Source of the DNA: an uncultured Oscillospiraceae bacterium
GTDB taxonomy: Bacteria; Bacillota; Clostridia; Oscillospirales; Oscillospiraceae
NCBI GenBank assembly: GCA_934597585.1
Contig: CAKTSA010000005.1
Location: 10,240-74,239 of the forward strand
Direction of reading: 5' to 3'
Length of the DNA stretch: 64,000 nucleotides
In this document: one piece after another, positions 46,282 through 55,396 of the stretch
How positions within the stretch are numbered: position 1 is the stretch's first letter
Layout: each line of letters begins with the position of its first letter
Program-made: the position numbers and the translations under genes
Notes under the pieces: generated by a model
What the model was told of the DNA's origin: nothing
Database searches by the model: none
What the model saw: the letters and a program-made list of their open reading frames with translations, nothing else

Positions 46282-46894
46282 GAATCTCCTGCAGCTGCTG
46301 GTGACATTTCTGGGGGTGTGCCTGGCGGGGGCGGCCTATCGGCGGCGGAGCGGGCAGGCGTATTTCCTGCTGCTGTGCTTCTATGGGTGCTTTGCGCTGG
46401 GGTCGCTGTACTGGACGCTGTATCTGCTGCTGTTTGAGACGACGCCGCAGGTGTTCTACGTGTCGGAGTTCGGCTGGGTGGCCAGCGTGGTCTTTCTGCG
46501 GATGCTGCAGGATACGCTGGCGTGCCGGGAGGAGCGGCAGTTCCGCTGCCGCGCCCCGTGGCTGGCGGTGCTGGTGGGCGGGCCGCTGCTGGTGCTGTAC
46601 TGCATCTTCGGGGATATTCTCTCCAACCTGATCTGGTGCGGCATGATGATATGGCTCTCCTTCTGCGCCATTCGCGGGCTTGTCTATGCGAAAACGCAGA
46701 CGGGCGCGGCGCGGAATATGCGCTGCTTCCACATCGGCGTGCTGTGCTTTGCGTTTGCGGAGTATCTGCTCTGGACAGTGGGCTGCTTCTGGCCGGATAC
46801 CTCTCCGGCAAGCCCCACCTTCTGGTGCGATATGCTGCTGACCCTTGCCATTTTAGGGCTGCTGCCGGCCACGAGGAAGGCGGTGGAGGCATGA
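46256..46894 (+). CDS. Seven-TM membrane protein of unknown function
   Basis: 212 residues with seven predicted transmembrane helices (about 7-27, 34-61, 71-88, 99-119, 125-146, 158-182, 190-206) and short loops. No family is recognised. It overlaps the preceding gene by 26 bp and the PrsW-type gene by 4 bp, so it belongs to the sigma operon. Its position between a candidate anti-sigma factor and a protease suggests a sensor or protease partner, but there is no motif to confirm this. Confidence 0.65.
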   Translation: MRMSVELIENLLQLLVTFLGVCLAGAAYRRRSGQAYFLLLCFYGCFALGSLYWTLYLLLFETTPQVFYVSEFGWVASVVFLRMLQDTLACREERQFRCRAPWLAVLVGGPLLVLYCIFGDILSNLIWCGMMIWLSFCAIRGLVYAKTQTGAARNMRCFHIGVLCFAFAEYLLWTVGCFWPDTSPASPTFWCDMLLTLAILGLLPATRKAVEA

Positions 46895-47520
46895 CGCATA
46901 TTGAGAATGTCTTCGTGTGTATGGCGTCGCCGCTGCTGGTGGCTGCGCTGTGTATGGGGCGGCGGCAGCTGCGGTTTTTCCTGTTCTGCTTTGCGGGGAT
47001 GGGGGTGTGTCTGCTTTCGGCCTATATCAACACCTTCCTCGCGGCGGTATGTCAGGCGGATGCGTTTACCGCCACGGTGGAGATCGCGCCGGTGGTGGAG
47101 GAGGTGATGAAGCTGCTGCCGCTGGTGTTCTACCTGCTGGTGTTTGAGCCGGAGGGGGAGCGGATCAAGTGGGCGGCGGTGATCATCGCGCTGGCCTTTG
47201 CCACGTTTGAGAACGTCTGCTATCTGATCCAGAACGGGGCGGAACGGTTTTCGTTCATCTTCTTCCGGGGGTTCGGCACGGGGGCGATGCACGTGCTGTG
47301 CGGGATGATCGTGGGCGGCGGACTGGCCTACGCGTGGCAGCGGATGTGGCTGAAGATCGCCGGGACGTGCGGGCTGCTGGGAGCGGCTATCACGTTCCAC
47401 GCCACGTATAACCTGCTGATCGCCTACGGCGGCGCGGCGCAGTATGTGGCCTACGCCCTGCCGGTGCTGCTGGTGGCGGCGGGAAAGCTGTCCGCTTTTC
47501 GCCTCGGGCAGAGGAAATAA
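46891..47520 (+). CDS. PrsW-family intramembrane glutamic protease
   Basis: 209-residue membrane protein with about seven hydrophobic segments. The family motifs are visible: E70-E71 with K74 (VVEEVMKLLPL), E107-N108 in FATFENVCY, His134 in GAMHVLCG and His170/Asn174 in FHATYNLL. PrsW in Bacillus performs the first cut of an anti-sigma factor. Here it ends the operon of an ECF sigma factor and a small TM protein, the same logic. GAGG precedes ATG 46891. A terminator follows. Confidence 0.88.
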   Translation: MTHIENVFVCMASPLLVAALCMGRRQLRFFLFCFAGMGVCLLSAYINTFLAAVCQADAFTATVEIAPVVEEVMKLLPLVFYLLVFEPEGERIKWAAVIIALAFATFENVCYLIQNGAERFSFIFFRGFGTGAMHVLCGMIVGGGLAYAWQRMWLKIAGTCGLLGAAITFHATYNLLIAYGGAAQYVAYALPVLLVAAGKLSAFRLGQRK

Positions 47521-47537
47521 CCGAATAATCACTCCCT

Positions 47538-47570
47538 GAGAGCTGCTTTTTGGCGGCTCTCAAATTTTTT
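47538..47570 (+). terminator. Terminator of the sigma/PrsW operon
   Basis: TGAGAGC and GCTCTCA form the stem (47538-47561) followed by AATTTTTTTG. It separates the sigma operon from the giant-protein operon. Confidence 0.75.
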
Positions 47571-47579
47571 TGAAAAATT

Positions 47580-47620
47580 TTGCGTTTTGGGTGAGAGTTT
47601 TTTCGATTTTTTGTACCTAT
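47580..47620 (+). promoter_or_regulatory. Likely promoter region of the giant-protein operon
   Basis: TTGCGTTTTGG (47580-47590) repeats the 11-mer of the sigma-gene promoter. Further on, TATATAAG (about 47610) could be a -10, but the spacing to the 11-mer is too long for a standard promoter, so recognition by the neighbouring ECF sigma factor is possible and untested. Confidence 0.4.
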
Positions 47621-47677
47621 ATAAGTGAAAGGGTTTTTATCACAGCTCCAGATAAACCGGAAAGGGGGTCAAACGAT

Positions 47678-48031
47678 ATGTACGATACCGCAAGACGGGT
47701 CGCACTCGTCAAGCAGCGGGTGCGGGAAAACACCCGCCGAAGACAGCGGTGCGGCATCTATGGACTGAGCGCCGCGTGTGTGCTGCTGTTCGCGGTGCTG
47801 ATGCAGGCGGCGGGCACGGCCGTCGGACCGGGGCAGTCTGAGGCATGGGGCGCGTTCGGCGCGATGCTGCTGCGGGAGGACGCGGGCGGCTATGTGCTGG
47901 TGGGGGTCGTGTCCTTCGCCGCGGCGGTGGTGGTCACCGCGCTGTGCTTCCGGCTCAGAAATGGAGAAAACCAGAAAAAGGGCGGGACAGGCAAGCCTGA
48001 CCCGCAAGAACAGGAGGGAAAAACGACATGA
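47678..48031 (+). CDS. Small two-TM protein, paralogue of 45916-46281
   Basis: 117 residues from ATG 47678 (preceded by AAAGGGGG). A basic N-terminus (VKQRVRENTRRRQR), TM1 (about 26-46), an outside loop ending LLREDAGGY, TM2 (YVLVGVVSFAAAVVVTALCFRLR) and a polar tail. The order basic head, TM, loop, GGY, TM, CFRLR matches the protein in the sigma operon. It overlaps the start of the giant surface-protein gene by 4 bp, so production of the two is coupled. Role unknown; a second anti-sigma factor or a secretion/anchoring partner are options. Confidence 0.7.
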   Translation: MYDTARRVALVKQRVRENTRRRQRCGIYGLSAACVLLFAVLMQAAGTAVGPGQSEAWGAFGAMLLREDAGGYVLVGVVSFAAAVVVTALCFRLRNGENQKKGGTGKPDPQEQEGKTT

Positions 48032-51000
48032 AGAAACGAATCCTCAGCATCCTGCTCCTATGCTGCATGGTGCTGACGCTGCTGCCGACAACAGTATCGG
48101 CAGCGGACGGGCCGATGAATACCATTCCGAAGTTCGACGTGAGCATTGACGTGTACAACCGGACATCGGACATCTCCATTAAGGACAGTCGGAGCTACTA
48201 TATCTACTCGTCCGTTCCCGATAAGCTCAGGGACACATGGGCATGGGATAAGAAGATCTTCATCCAGGGAGACAAAGCCGCGCCGCACGTATTTATTGAC
48301 GGCGTAAATATTAAGATGAGTCCCAGCTCCAAGGGGCCGGCCATCGAGCTGAACAAAAAGGCTTCGGCGTATCTCTATTTCATCGGCAGGGACAGCACCC
48401 TGCAAGGCGCCGACGGCCGCGCGGCGATCCAGAAAAACCGCAGCGAGGGGCAGCTGTATGTGCTGGCGCGCACCGGCACCACGGTGACCTGCAAGGGCGG
48501 CCACAGAGCGGCGGGCATCGGCGGGAGCTGGGCGATCCGCAATATCGGGGACTCTATGTTTAACACGGATATGTACGGCCACGGCGTCAATATGCACTTT
48601 GGCTCTCAGAGCAATCCCGACTACTGGGGCGGCACCATCAATGCCACCGGCGGCGAGTACGGCGCGGGCATAGGAGCCGGCAGCTGGGGACACTCTGGAT
48701 ACTCTGGAAACACCATCCATGGAGGCGCCGGAGAGCGGCTGTACTTCTACTCCGGCACGATAAACGCCAGAGGCGGCAGGCTTGCAGCCGGAATCGGCGG
48801 AGGCTTTCAGGGACGCGGCAGCCATATCTATATCTATGGCGGCAATATCGACGCGCAAGGCGGGGACGCCGGCGCGGGCATCGGCGGCGGCGTCTGGACG
48901 ACGAAACAGGACATGGGCGGAATCAACGCGGCGAGCGATATCGTCATCTCCGGCGGACGGGTAAGCGCCCGCGGCCAATACAACGCCGCGGGCATCGGCG
49001 GAGGCCAGTATGTTCCCGCCCGGAACATCACCATCACCGGCGGTCATGTGTCGGCGACAGGACACTACGGCGCGGCGATCGGCGGCGGCCGCTGGTGCCA
49101 CGGAATGGACATAACCCTTACCGACGCCACTCTGAATCTGTCGACCAATTACCGCAGCAACGGCTCGGACGCGGCGGCTGTCGGCTACGGCGACATTGTT
49201 TACAAACCGGAGCAGCTCGTGGCGGATCCGTCAATCGCGACGAATGACCGGATAAAGGTCGGCTCATACAAGGGAAAGCTGGTGCAGCTGAAGCTGGAGG
49301 CGCGCGCCCTCAGCCGCGATGACGAATATTCTTACTTCTGGAACCTTTATGAGACCCTGATCCCTGATGAGAATGGGCTCATCGACATGCAGCTGCTGAC
49401 ACTTCCGTATGTACAGAACTACGGCTGGGCGATCAATGTGCTGGAAATGACAGTGATCGACGACCCCTGCAATGGAAATCACGATTTCGGCTGGGTAAAC
49501 CGGCAGTCATGCCACGTCTGGGCGTGCAGGAATAAGGATTGTCAGGCGCGCGACCCGGCGGCGGAGATGTCCAAACAAAACGGAAAGCACATCCCCGGAG
49601 ACTGGGGCATTCAGGAGAAGCACTGTGCCGTGTGCGATCATTTGCTGGAAAAGGACACGGCGGCGCCGGTGCTGGAGGTTTTGAATGACGGCGAGAGCTA
49701 CACCGTCGAGGATGTCATCGTTGGAAGACCGGGCGCGTACTCCTTCACCGTGAGCGATCCGGCGAAGAGCGGCGAAGCGTCCTCCGGCGTCAAGTCCGTG
49801 ACCATCAACGGTGTGGAGCAGAAGGCCGACTCCACCTATTATTCTCTTCCCGCACCCGACGGCGGCAACAATGACGCGGGAGCGGAATATACCGTCGTTG
49901 CGACGGACAATGCGGGCAACGCCTCCACGGCAACCGTGAAGATCTACCGGCGGCATCGAGTGAGAGTCGTAAGCCCGGATGAGCAGACGACATACGCCGA
50001 GGCAGAGCTGGCGCACAACGAGTATCTGGTGCTCACGATGAAGATGCCGGATGGTGCGGCGGTAAGAATGACCGACAAGGCAGATCATTCGGAAATTCCA
50101 TATGACAAAGAAATGGGACGCTTCACGGTAGGGCTGATCGACAGAAGCCGGACGCTCGTGCTGGAGTATAACACGGAGTATCCGAAGGCCGAGCTTATTC
50201 TGGGGCGGAGTCAGTACTTCTTTGGATACAACGCGGATACAGCCGAACCGCACTATCTTGCGGATGTAAGCAAGAAAACGGATAAGAACGTCTATTCGGT
50301 GGCTGTACAGATCAAAGCGGATGTAATACCCAGCCACTACTTCAGCTCACCGGTATGCTACACGCAGGAGGAGCTGGCGGAGCTGGACAAGCAAGGAAAA
50401 ATCGCATGGGAGAAATATCAGCATCCGGAGCCGGAACCGGGCGTCTGGATCGTCTATATTCCCACAGCCACCATAGACATCGCGGAGTATGACGCAAACG
50501 GCAGCTGGTATGTCTATGCAAAAGCCGAAAACCTCAAGGGAACGACCTATGTCTCCACGCCGAAGCTGATCGCCGACGTCGAAAAGCCGAAGGCCATCAA
50601 TCTTTCTACCGGCAAGGAACTGGAGACGGATGGGGAATACTGGGGCGACCTGCGGTTCAGGGTAGAGGACGCGCTGCCCGTCAAGGTGTGGCACGAGAGA
50701 TACCCGGGCGGGAATATTGAACTCATAACGCCGGATGAGAATGGCGTTTATACGATTCCGGCAGATTATAATGCCAGCATCCATCACGATATTTCCATCG
50801 AAGATGCCTGCGGAAATAAGACCTACTACAAGTCGCTTGATGTTTTGTGGAACTATCTGCTCGATGTGGGCGAGGAGGGCCGTTATTGGGATGAGCCGAC
50901 TGTGCTGCCGCGGCGTATTTCCAAAACGCAGAATCTGAAAGAGGAACTTTCCAAGATCAAGATCGGAGTCAAGTCGATTCATAGCGACGGGGGGTGGATA

Positions 51001-53847
51001 CCTGTCAAGGTCGATTGGGAGATCCCGGAGACCTATGATCCGAATTCCCCGCGGGAGCAGACGTTCACGGTCAACGGAACGGTAATTCTGAAGGGCACCG
51101 GAGATGCTGATGCCTTGATACCTGATATTATCACCCGCCCGGGAGAGGAGTGGATGAAGAACATCTCGGTGCAGGTGACCGTGGAGGGCGACCCGCAGTA
51201 TAAGGTGACGGTGCAGGAGAGCCAGAACGGCAGCGTTACGGTGGCGAATGCCGTGGAGACTGCAGACGACACGCCGGTGTTCTATAAGGATGATACGGTG
51301 ATGCTCTCGGTGGTGCCGGAGGCGGGCTATCTGCTGAAGGAGCTGAAGGTCACCAAGGCGGGCGGCGGAAGCATTGATTGCGAGAGTGACGACGATGAGA
51401 CGTATTCCTTTACCCAGCCGGGAGAGAACGTTACCGTTACGGCGACGTTTGAGAAGATGCAGGCGGCGGAGAAGCCGAAGATCTCTGTGACGGGTAAGTA
51501 TGTCTATGACGGCTCGGAGCAGACCGCCGATGTGCAGGGCGTGGACGGGACGATGAACGTCACCGGCCACGTGGAGACGGATGCCGGGAATTACACGGTG
51601 ACGGTCACGTCCAAGACCGGCGCGTGGGCGGACGGCAGCACCGACGTCGTGACGGCGGAATGGCACATCAAGAAGGCCGCGCAGGATGCCCCTGAGGGCC
51701 TGATGGGCGTTGCGACCTCCGGCCAGGAGGCCAGCGACGGCAGGATCATCGGCGTGGACGACACGATGGAGTACCGGGCCGAGGGTGTGAGTGCGTATAC
51801 GGCGTGCAGTGAGGGTGAGAGTGAGATCACCGGGCTGGCTGCCGGGACGTACTATGTGCGCTACAGAGGCGATGACAACCACGAGGTTGGCGAGGACGCG
51901 AAGGTGACGGTGGCTGTGGGGCGGGTCGCGCCCACGATCACCACGGAGAGTCTGGCGGATGGCCGCGTGGGCGAGACGTACCGCGAGAAGCTGACTGCCA
52001 CGGGTACCGGGCCCATCACGTGGAGCATCACCGGCACGCTGCCGGCGGGGCTGAGTCTGGATGCGGCGGCCGGCGTGATCAGCGGCCGGCCCACTGCGGA
52101 GGGAGAGAGCAGCTTCACCGTGACGGCCACCAACGAGGTGGGCGGCGTCAGCAAGACGCTGGGCATCACCATTGCGGAGGCGGCGCCGCTGGGGCCGGTG
52201 AGACCGACCATCGGCGTGACCGGCAGCTACCGCTATACCGGCGCGGTGCAGGAGGCTCAGGTGACCGGATATGACGCAGAGACGATGCGCATCACCGGCC
52301 ATACCGGCACGGATGCCGGGGACTACACGGTGACGGTCACGTCCAGGAGCGGCCAGTGGGCCGACGGGAGCGTCGGCGCTGTGACGGCGGCGTGGCGCAT
52401 CGAGAAGGCCGTGCAGGCTGCGCCTACGGGCCTGGAGGGTTTTGCGCCTACTGCCGAGGGAGTGAGCGACGGCAAGATCACCGGTGTGAGCAGCGCGATG
52501 GAGTACCGGGCGGCGACCGAGGCCAGCTATACGGCATGCGGTGAGAATGAGATCACCGGGCTGGCTGCGGGGAGCTACTTCGTGCGCTATGCAGGGGATG
52601 CGAACCACTTCGCCAGCTCCGACACGGAGGTCATTGTGGGCAGCGGTGCTTCGCTTGCGGAGTACACTGTTACCTTTGACAGCAACGGCGGCGGTGGAAG
52701 TATGAGTGCTGTGACCGTCAAGGCGGGCAGCAACTACGCGCTGCCGGAGTGCGGGTTTACCGCGCCTGAGCGTGGGACGTTCCAGGCGTGGAAGATCGGC
52801 GGTAAAGCGTACAAAGCGGGCGACAGCTACCGGGTGAAGGAGAGCATCGTAGTCAAGGCGGTGTGGCATGTGGTGGAGCCCACTACGTACCAGGTCACTG
52901 TCATCGACGACGGCAACGGAACGGGTGAGGCCACGCCTGGCACAGCGGCGGCCGGCACGGAGATCGTTCTGAGCGCCAAGGCCAAGGAGGGGTATCACTT
53001 CGAGGAGTGGCAGGTGGTCGCCGGTGGAATCAGTATCAGCAACGGCAAGTTCACCATGCCGGAGGGGAATGTCGAGGTCAAGGCGGTGTTCGAGGCGCAC
53101 AGCTATGGAAATTGGCAAACCGATGGCAGCGAGCACTGGAAGCAGTGCAGCTGCGGTGCTGTGAGCGAGAAGGCCGCCCATGCGGACAGAGACAACGACC
53201 ACAAGTGCGACGTCTGCGGTAAGACGCTGACGGAGCATACGGGGGGCGAGGCCACGTGTACGAAAAAGGCGGACTGCGAGATCTGCGGCGAGGAGTACGG
53301 CGACCTTGATCCCAACAACCACACCGGCAAGACCGGCGGCTGGCAGAAGGGCAATGGAAAGCACTGGAAGGTGTATGACTGCTGCCAGGCCCGTGCCGAG
53401 GAGGGGGAGCACAACAGCGTGAAAGACGCCGCGAAGGCGCCTACCTGCGATAAAAGCGGCCTGACCGAGGGCGCGCACTGCGGTACGTGCGGCGAGGTGC
53501 TTACGAAGCAGGAGACGGTGAAGGCACTGGGACACGACTGGGGCCCCTGGACGGTGACCACCAGCCCCACCACCACCGCAGAGGGCGTGGAGACGCGGAC
53601 GTGCAGGAACGACGCATCCCACACCGAGACGCGGTCGATCCCGAAGCTGACGCCTGCGCCGCGGCCTGATCCCACACCGGGCAAGACCGACAGCAAGACC
53701 GACGGCAAGACGGATGGCAGCAAGGCGGACAGCGACAAGACGGTGCAGTCCGGCAGGACCGGCGACATGGGCATCGGACTCTATGCCGCCACGGCGCTGC
53801 TGAGCCTTACCGGTATGGCCTGGGTGAGCAAAAAACGTAAAAAGTGA
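48028..53847 (+). CDS. 1939-residue secreted multidomain surface protein
   Basis: Signal peptide 1-25 (ends VSA). About 40-390: parallel beta-helix made of repeats such as GAGIGGG and ISGGRVSARG. About 540-640: Ig-like. About 1150-1300 and 1391-1540: two copies of a 150-residue module (VTGKYVYDGSEQTADVQG / VTGSYRYTGAVQEAQVTG), similar even in DNA, split by a putative-Ig domain (about 1300-1390). About 1545-1690: InlB-type repeats (VTFDSNGGGG). About 1690-1870: CxxC modules. The C-terminus is Lys/Asp-rich, then SGRTGDMG, a hydrophobic helix and KKRKK, like the protein at 9417-13052. The start overlaps a two-TM gene. Function unknown; adhesion is a guess. Confidence 0.85.
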   Translation: MKKRILSILLLCCMVLTLLPTTVSAADGPMNTIPKFDVSIDVYNRTSDISIKDSRSYYIYSSVPDKLRDTWAWDKKIFIQGDKAAPHVFIDGVNIKMSPSSKGPAIELNKKASAYLYFIGRDSTLQGADGRAAIQKNRSEGQLYVLARTGTTVTCKGGHRAAGIGGSWAIRNIGDSMFNTDMYGHGVNMHFGSQSNPDYWGGTINATGGEYGAGIGAGSWGHSGYSGNTIHGGAGERLYFYSGTINARGGRLAAGIGGGFQGRGSHIYIYGGNIDAQGGDAGAGIGGGVWTTKQDMGGINAASDIVISGGRVSARGQYNAAGIGGGQYVPARNITITGGHVSATGHYGAAIGGGRWCHGMDITLTDATLNLSTNYRSNGSDAAAVGYGDIVYKPEQLVADPSIATNDRIKVGSYKGKLVQLKLEARALSRDDEYSYFWNLYETLIPDENGLIDMQLLTLPYVQNYGWAINVLEMTVIDDPCNGNHDFGWVNRQSCHVWACRNKDCQARDPAAEMSKQNGKHIPGDWGIQEKHCAVCDHLLEKDTAAPVLEVLNDGESYTVEDVIVGRPGAYSFTVSDPAKSGEASSGVKSVTINGVEQKADSTYYSLPAPDGGNNDAGAEYTVVATDNAGNASTATVKIYRRHRVRVVSPDEQTTYAEAELAHNEYLVLTMKMPDGAAVRMTDKADHSEIPYDKEMGRFTVGLIDRSRTLVLEYNTEYPKAELILGRSQYFFGYNADTAEPHYLADVSKKTDKNVYSVAVQIKADVIPSHYFSSPVCYTQEELAELDKQGKIAWEKYQHPEPEPGVWIVYIPTATIDIAEYDANGSWYVYAKAENLKGTTYVSTPKLIADVEKPKAINLSTGKELETDGEYWGDLRFRVEDALPVKVWHERYPGGNIELITPDENGVYTIPADYNASIHHDISIEDACGNKTYYKSLDVLWNYLLDVGEEGRYWDEPTVLPRRISKTQNLKEELSKIKIGVKSIHSDGGWIPVKVDWEIPETYDPNSPREQTFTVNGTVILKGTGDADALIPDIITRPGEEWMKNISVQVTVEGDPQYKVTVQESQNGSVTVANAVETADDTPVFYKDDTVMLSVVPEAGYLLKELKVTKAGGGSIDCESDDDETYSFTQPGENVTVTATFEKMQAAEKPKISVTGKYVYDGSEQTADVQGVDGTMNVTGHVETDAGNYTVTVTSKTGAWADGSTDVVTAEWHIKKAAQDAPEGLMGVATSGQEASDGRIIGVDDTMEYRAEGVSAYTACSEGESEITGLAAGTYYVRYRGDDNHEVGEDAKVTVAVGRVAPTITTESLADGRVGETYREKLTATGTGPITWSITGTLPAGLSLDAAAGVISGRPTAEGESSFTVTATNEVGGVSKTLGITIAEAAPLGPVRPTIGVTGSYRYTGAVQEAQVTGYDAETMRITGHTGTDAGDYTVTVTSRSGQWADGSVGAVTAAWRIEKAVQAAPTGLEGFAPTAEGVSDGKITGVSSAMEYRAATEASYTACGENEITGLAAGSYFVRYAGDANHFASSDTEVIVGSGASLAEYTVTFDSNGGGGSMSAVTVKAGSNYALPECGFTAPERGTFQAWKIGGKAYKAGDSYRVKESIVVKAVWHVVEPTTYQVTVIDDGNGTGEATPGTAAAGTEIVLSAKAKEGYHFEEWQVVAGGISISNGKFTMPEGNVEVKAVFEAHSYGNWQTDGSEHWKQCSCGAVSEKAAHADRDNDHKCDVCGKTLTEHTGGEATCTKKADCEICGEEYGDLDPNNHTGKTGGWQKGNGKHWKVYDCCQARAEEGEHNSVKDAAKAPTCDKSGLTEGAHCGTCGEVLTKQETVKALGHDWGPWTVTTSPTTTAEGVETRTCRNDASHTETRSIPKLTPAPRPDPTPGKTDSKTDGKTDGSKADSDKTVQSGRTGDMGIGLYAATALLSLTGMAWVSKKRKK

Positions 53848-53888
53848 CCTTTCCATAACGGCGGCATTGTCTGCCGGCGGGAAAAAGA

Positions 53889-53918
53889 AAAAGAGACGCT
53901 GCGGCGTCTCTTTTTTTG
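53889..53918. terminator. Bidirectional terminator after the giant surface protein gene
   Basis: AAAGAGACGC-TGCG-GCGTCTCTTT hairpin with a T-run on the plus strand and A-run upstream; it can also end the convergent lacI-type gene at 53933. Confidence 0.85.
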
Positions 53919-53932
53919 CGATTTTTATGAAT

Positions 53933-54943
53933 TTATTCCGCCACAGAGGCGCGCATGCGGATGCTGACGTTGACCAGAATGCTCTGGGAGGTGATGTTGG
54001 GAGAGGTCATCAGCAGGTGCAGGCGGTCCACGGCGGCGGTGGCCAGAGCCTGACGGTCCACATGGACGGTGGAGAGGGGCGGGGTAGTGAGGCTGCACTC
54101 CGGCACGTCATCAAAACCGATGACGGAGACATCCCCTGGCACGGAGTAGCCCAGCTGGGTCAGGGCGCTGACCAGGGAGAGGGCGGTGTAGTCATTCTCA
54201 CAGAAAAAGGCGGTGGGGATATCGCTGCGGTCGGAGAGGGCGGCTTTCAGGCGCTGAACACCGTCGGAGGAATAGCTGTTGGTAGGGATGATGTCCTGGG
54301 GCGCAAGGGAGAGGTCGTGGGTCCGCAGGGCGGAGAGAAAGCCGCTGCGGCGTTCCTCCAGATTATAGACGTTGGGAGAGGAGGAGATGTAGCCAATGCG
54401 GGTGTGGCCGCGGCTGATGAGGTTTTCCACGGCCAGGTAGGCGCCGGAAAAGTTGTTGATGGACACGGAGTTGAGATTGTGGATGGTGCAGTTCCGGTCC
54501 AGCAGGACGAAGGGGACGGGCAGCTGCTGCAGCAGGGGCACCTCGCTGCTCTCCAGATAGGTGCCCAGGACGATGATGCCGCAGGAGGGCTGGATGGTTT
54601 CCAGATTCAGGATGCTCTGCAGAAAGTCGCTGTGGGGGACCATGGAGTAGATCATGGAATAATTCAGCTCGGAACAGCGGGTCTGGATGTAATTGATGAT
54701 CTCGGCGAAGAAGGTGGTGCGGAAGTTGTGGATGCCGCTGGTGTTGGGTTTGGAGACCGCCACCAGGCGGATGATGCTGCTGGGAAAGGCGGCTGTCCGC
54801 TTGGGCAGGATGTAGCCGTTCTCCTCTGCGGCTTTGATGATGCGCTCGCGGGTGGTGCCGCTGACGCCGGCTTTTCCGTTCAGCGCCAACGACACGGTGG
54901 CCGGCGAGGTATTGGTCAATTTAGCAAGATCTTTGATCGTCAT
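53933..54943 (-). CDS. LacI-family transcriptional regulator
   Basis: 336 residues. The N-terminal HTH (TIKDLAKLTNTSPATVSLAL and NGKAGVSGTTRERI) and hinge are followed by a periplasmic-binding-protein-like sensor domain (LIRGHTRIGYIS-like segment, AFFCENDYTALSLVSALTQLGY, DVSVIGFDDVPECSLTTPPLSTV). It is divergent from the transketolase/ABC operon and almost certainly controls it, with a sugar or sugar phosphate as inducer. Candidate operators are listed for the 54944-55396 gap. Confidence 0.92.
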   Translation of the reverse strand: MTIKDLAKLTNTSPATVSLALNGKAGVSGTTRERIIKAAEENGYILPKRTAAFPSSIIRLVAVSKPNTSGIHNFRTTFFAEIINYIQTRCSELNYSMIYSMVPHSDFLQSILNLETIQPSCGIIVLGTYLESSEVPLLQQLPVPFVLLDRNCTIHNLNSVSINNFSGAYLAVENLISRGHTRIGYISSSPNVYNLEERRSGFLSALRTHDLSLAPQDIIPTNSYSSDGVQRLKAALSDRSDIPTAFFCENDYTALSLVSALTQLGYSVPGDVSVIGFDDVPECSLTTPPLSTVHVDRQALATAAVDRLHLLMTSPNITSQSILVNVSIRMRASVAE

Positions 54944-55396
54944 TGTGCCACTCCTAGATGTTGTCTTATAGGTATTTTAACAGATATAGGCAAAAAATGC
55001 AATAAACAAATTTAAAAAAGATGCAAAAGTTTAATAAAAACCATTGGTAAATTTGATGGGTGCGGTGCTTTGAACAGGTGGAGAAAGTGGGATTTTGCAA
55101 AAATTGTGATTATGAACAAATTTCTAATAAAAATTTATTGCAATTTAAAAAAATTACAGTGGGAAAACCGACGGTTTGGGCATTGAAAACTGCAAAAATG
55201 GATGATACAAAATTAGAAAAGCGTGAATTTGACAAAATATAAATCGGAAAGAACAAGGAAAGAATAGGGAATGGAGAAGTGTGCCAGTATTTGCTGTTGA
55301 CAAAACGCTGCGCGAATGATAAACTTTCATCAAAATTATTAGATAAGACAACAATGATTTTGCTAAACATTTAATTAAAAAGGACGGAGTGATGTC
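54944..55396. promoter_or_regulatory. AT-rich divergent control region of the sugar locus
   Basis: 453 bp, much more AT-rich than the surroundings, without a gene. TGTTGTCTTAT (54959-54969) recurs inverted at 55343-55353, one copy in each 5' untranslated region. AAACCG-A-CGGTTT (55165-55177) is an odd-centred palindrome and a candidate LacI-type operator. The operon promoter is listed separately. Confidence 0.45.
55297..55325 (+). promoter_or_regulatory. Promoter of the transketolase/ABC operon
   Basis: Consensus -35 TTGACA (55297-55302), 17-bp spacer, -10 TAAACT (55320-55325). One copy of the 11-bp inverted repeat lies 17 bp downstream, a position suited to repression. Confidence 0.75.
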
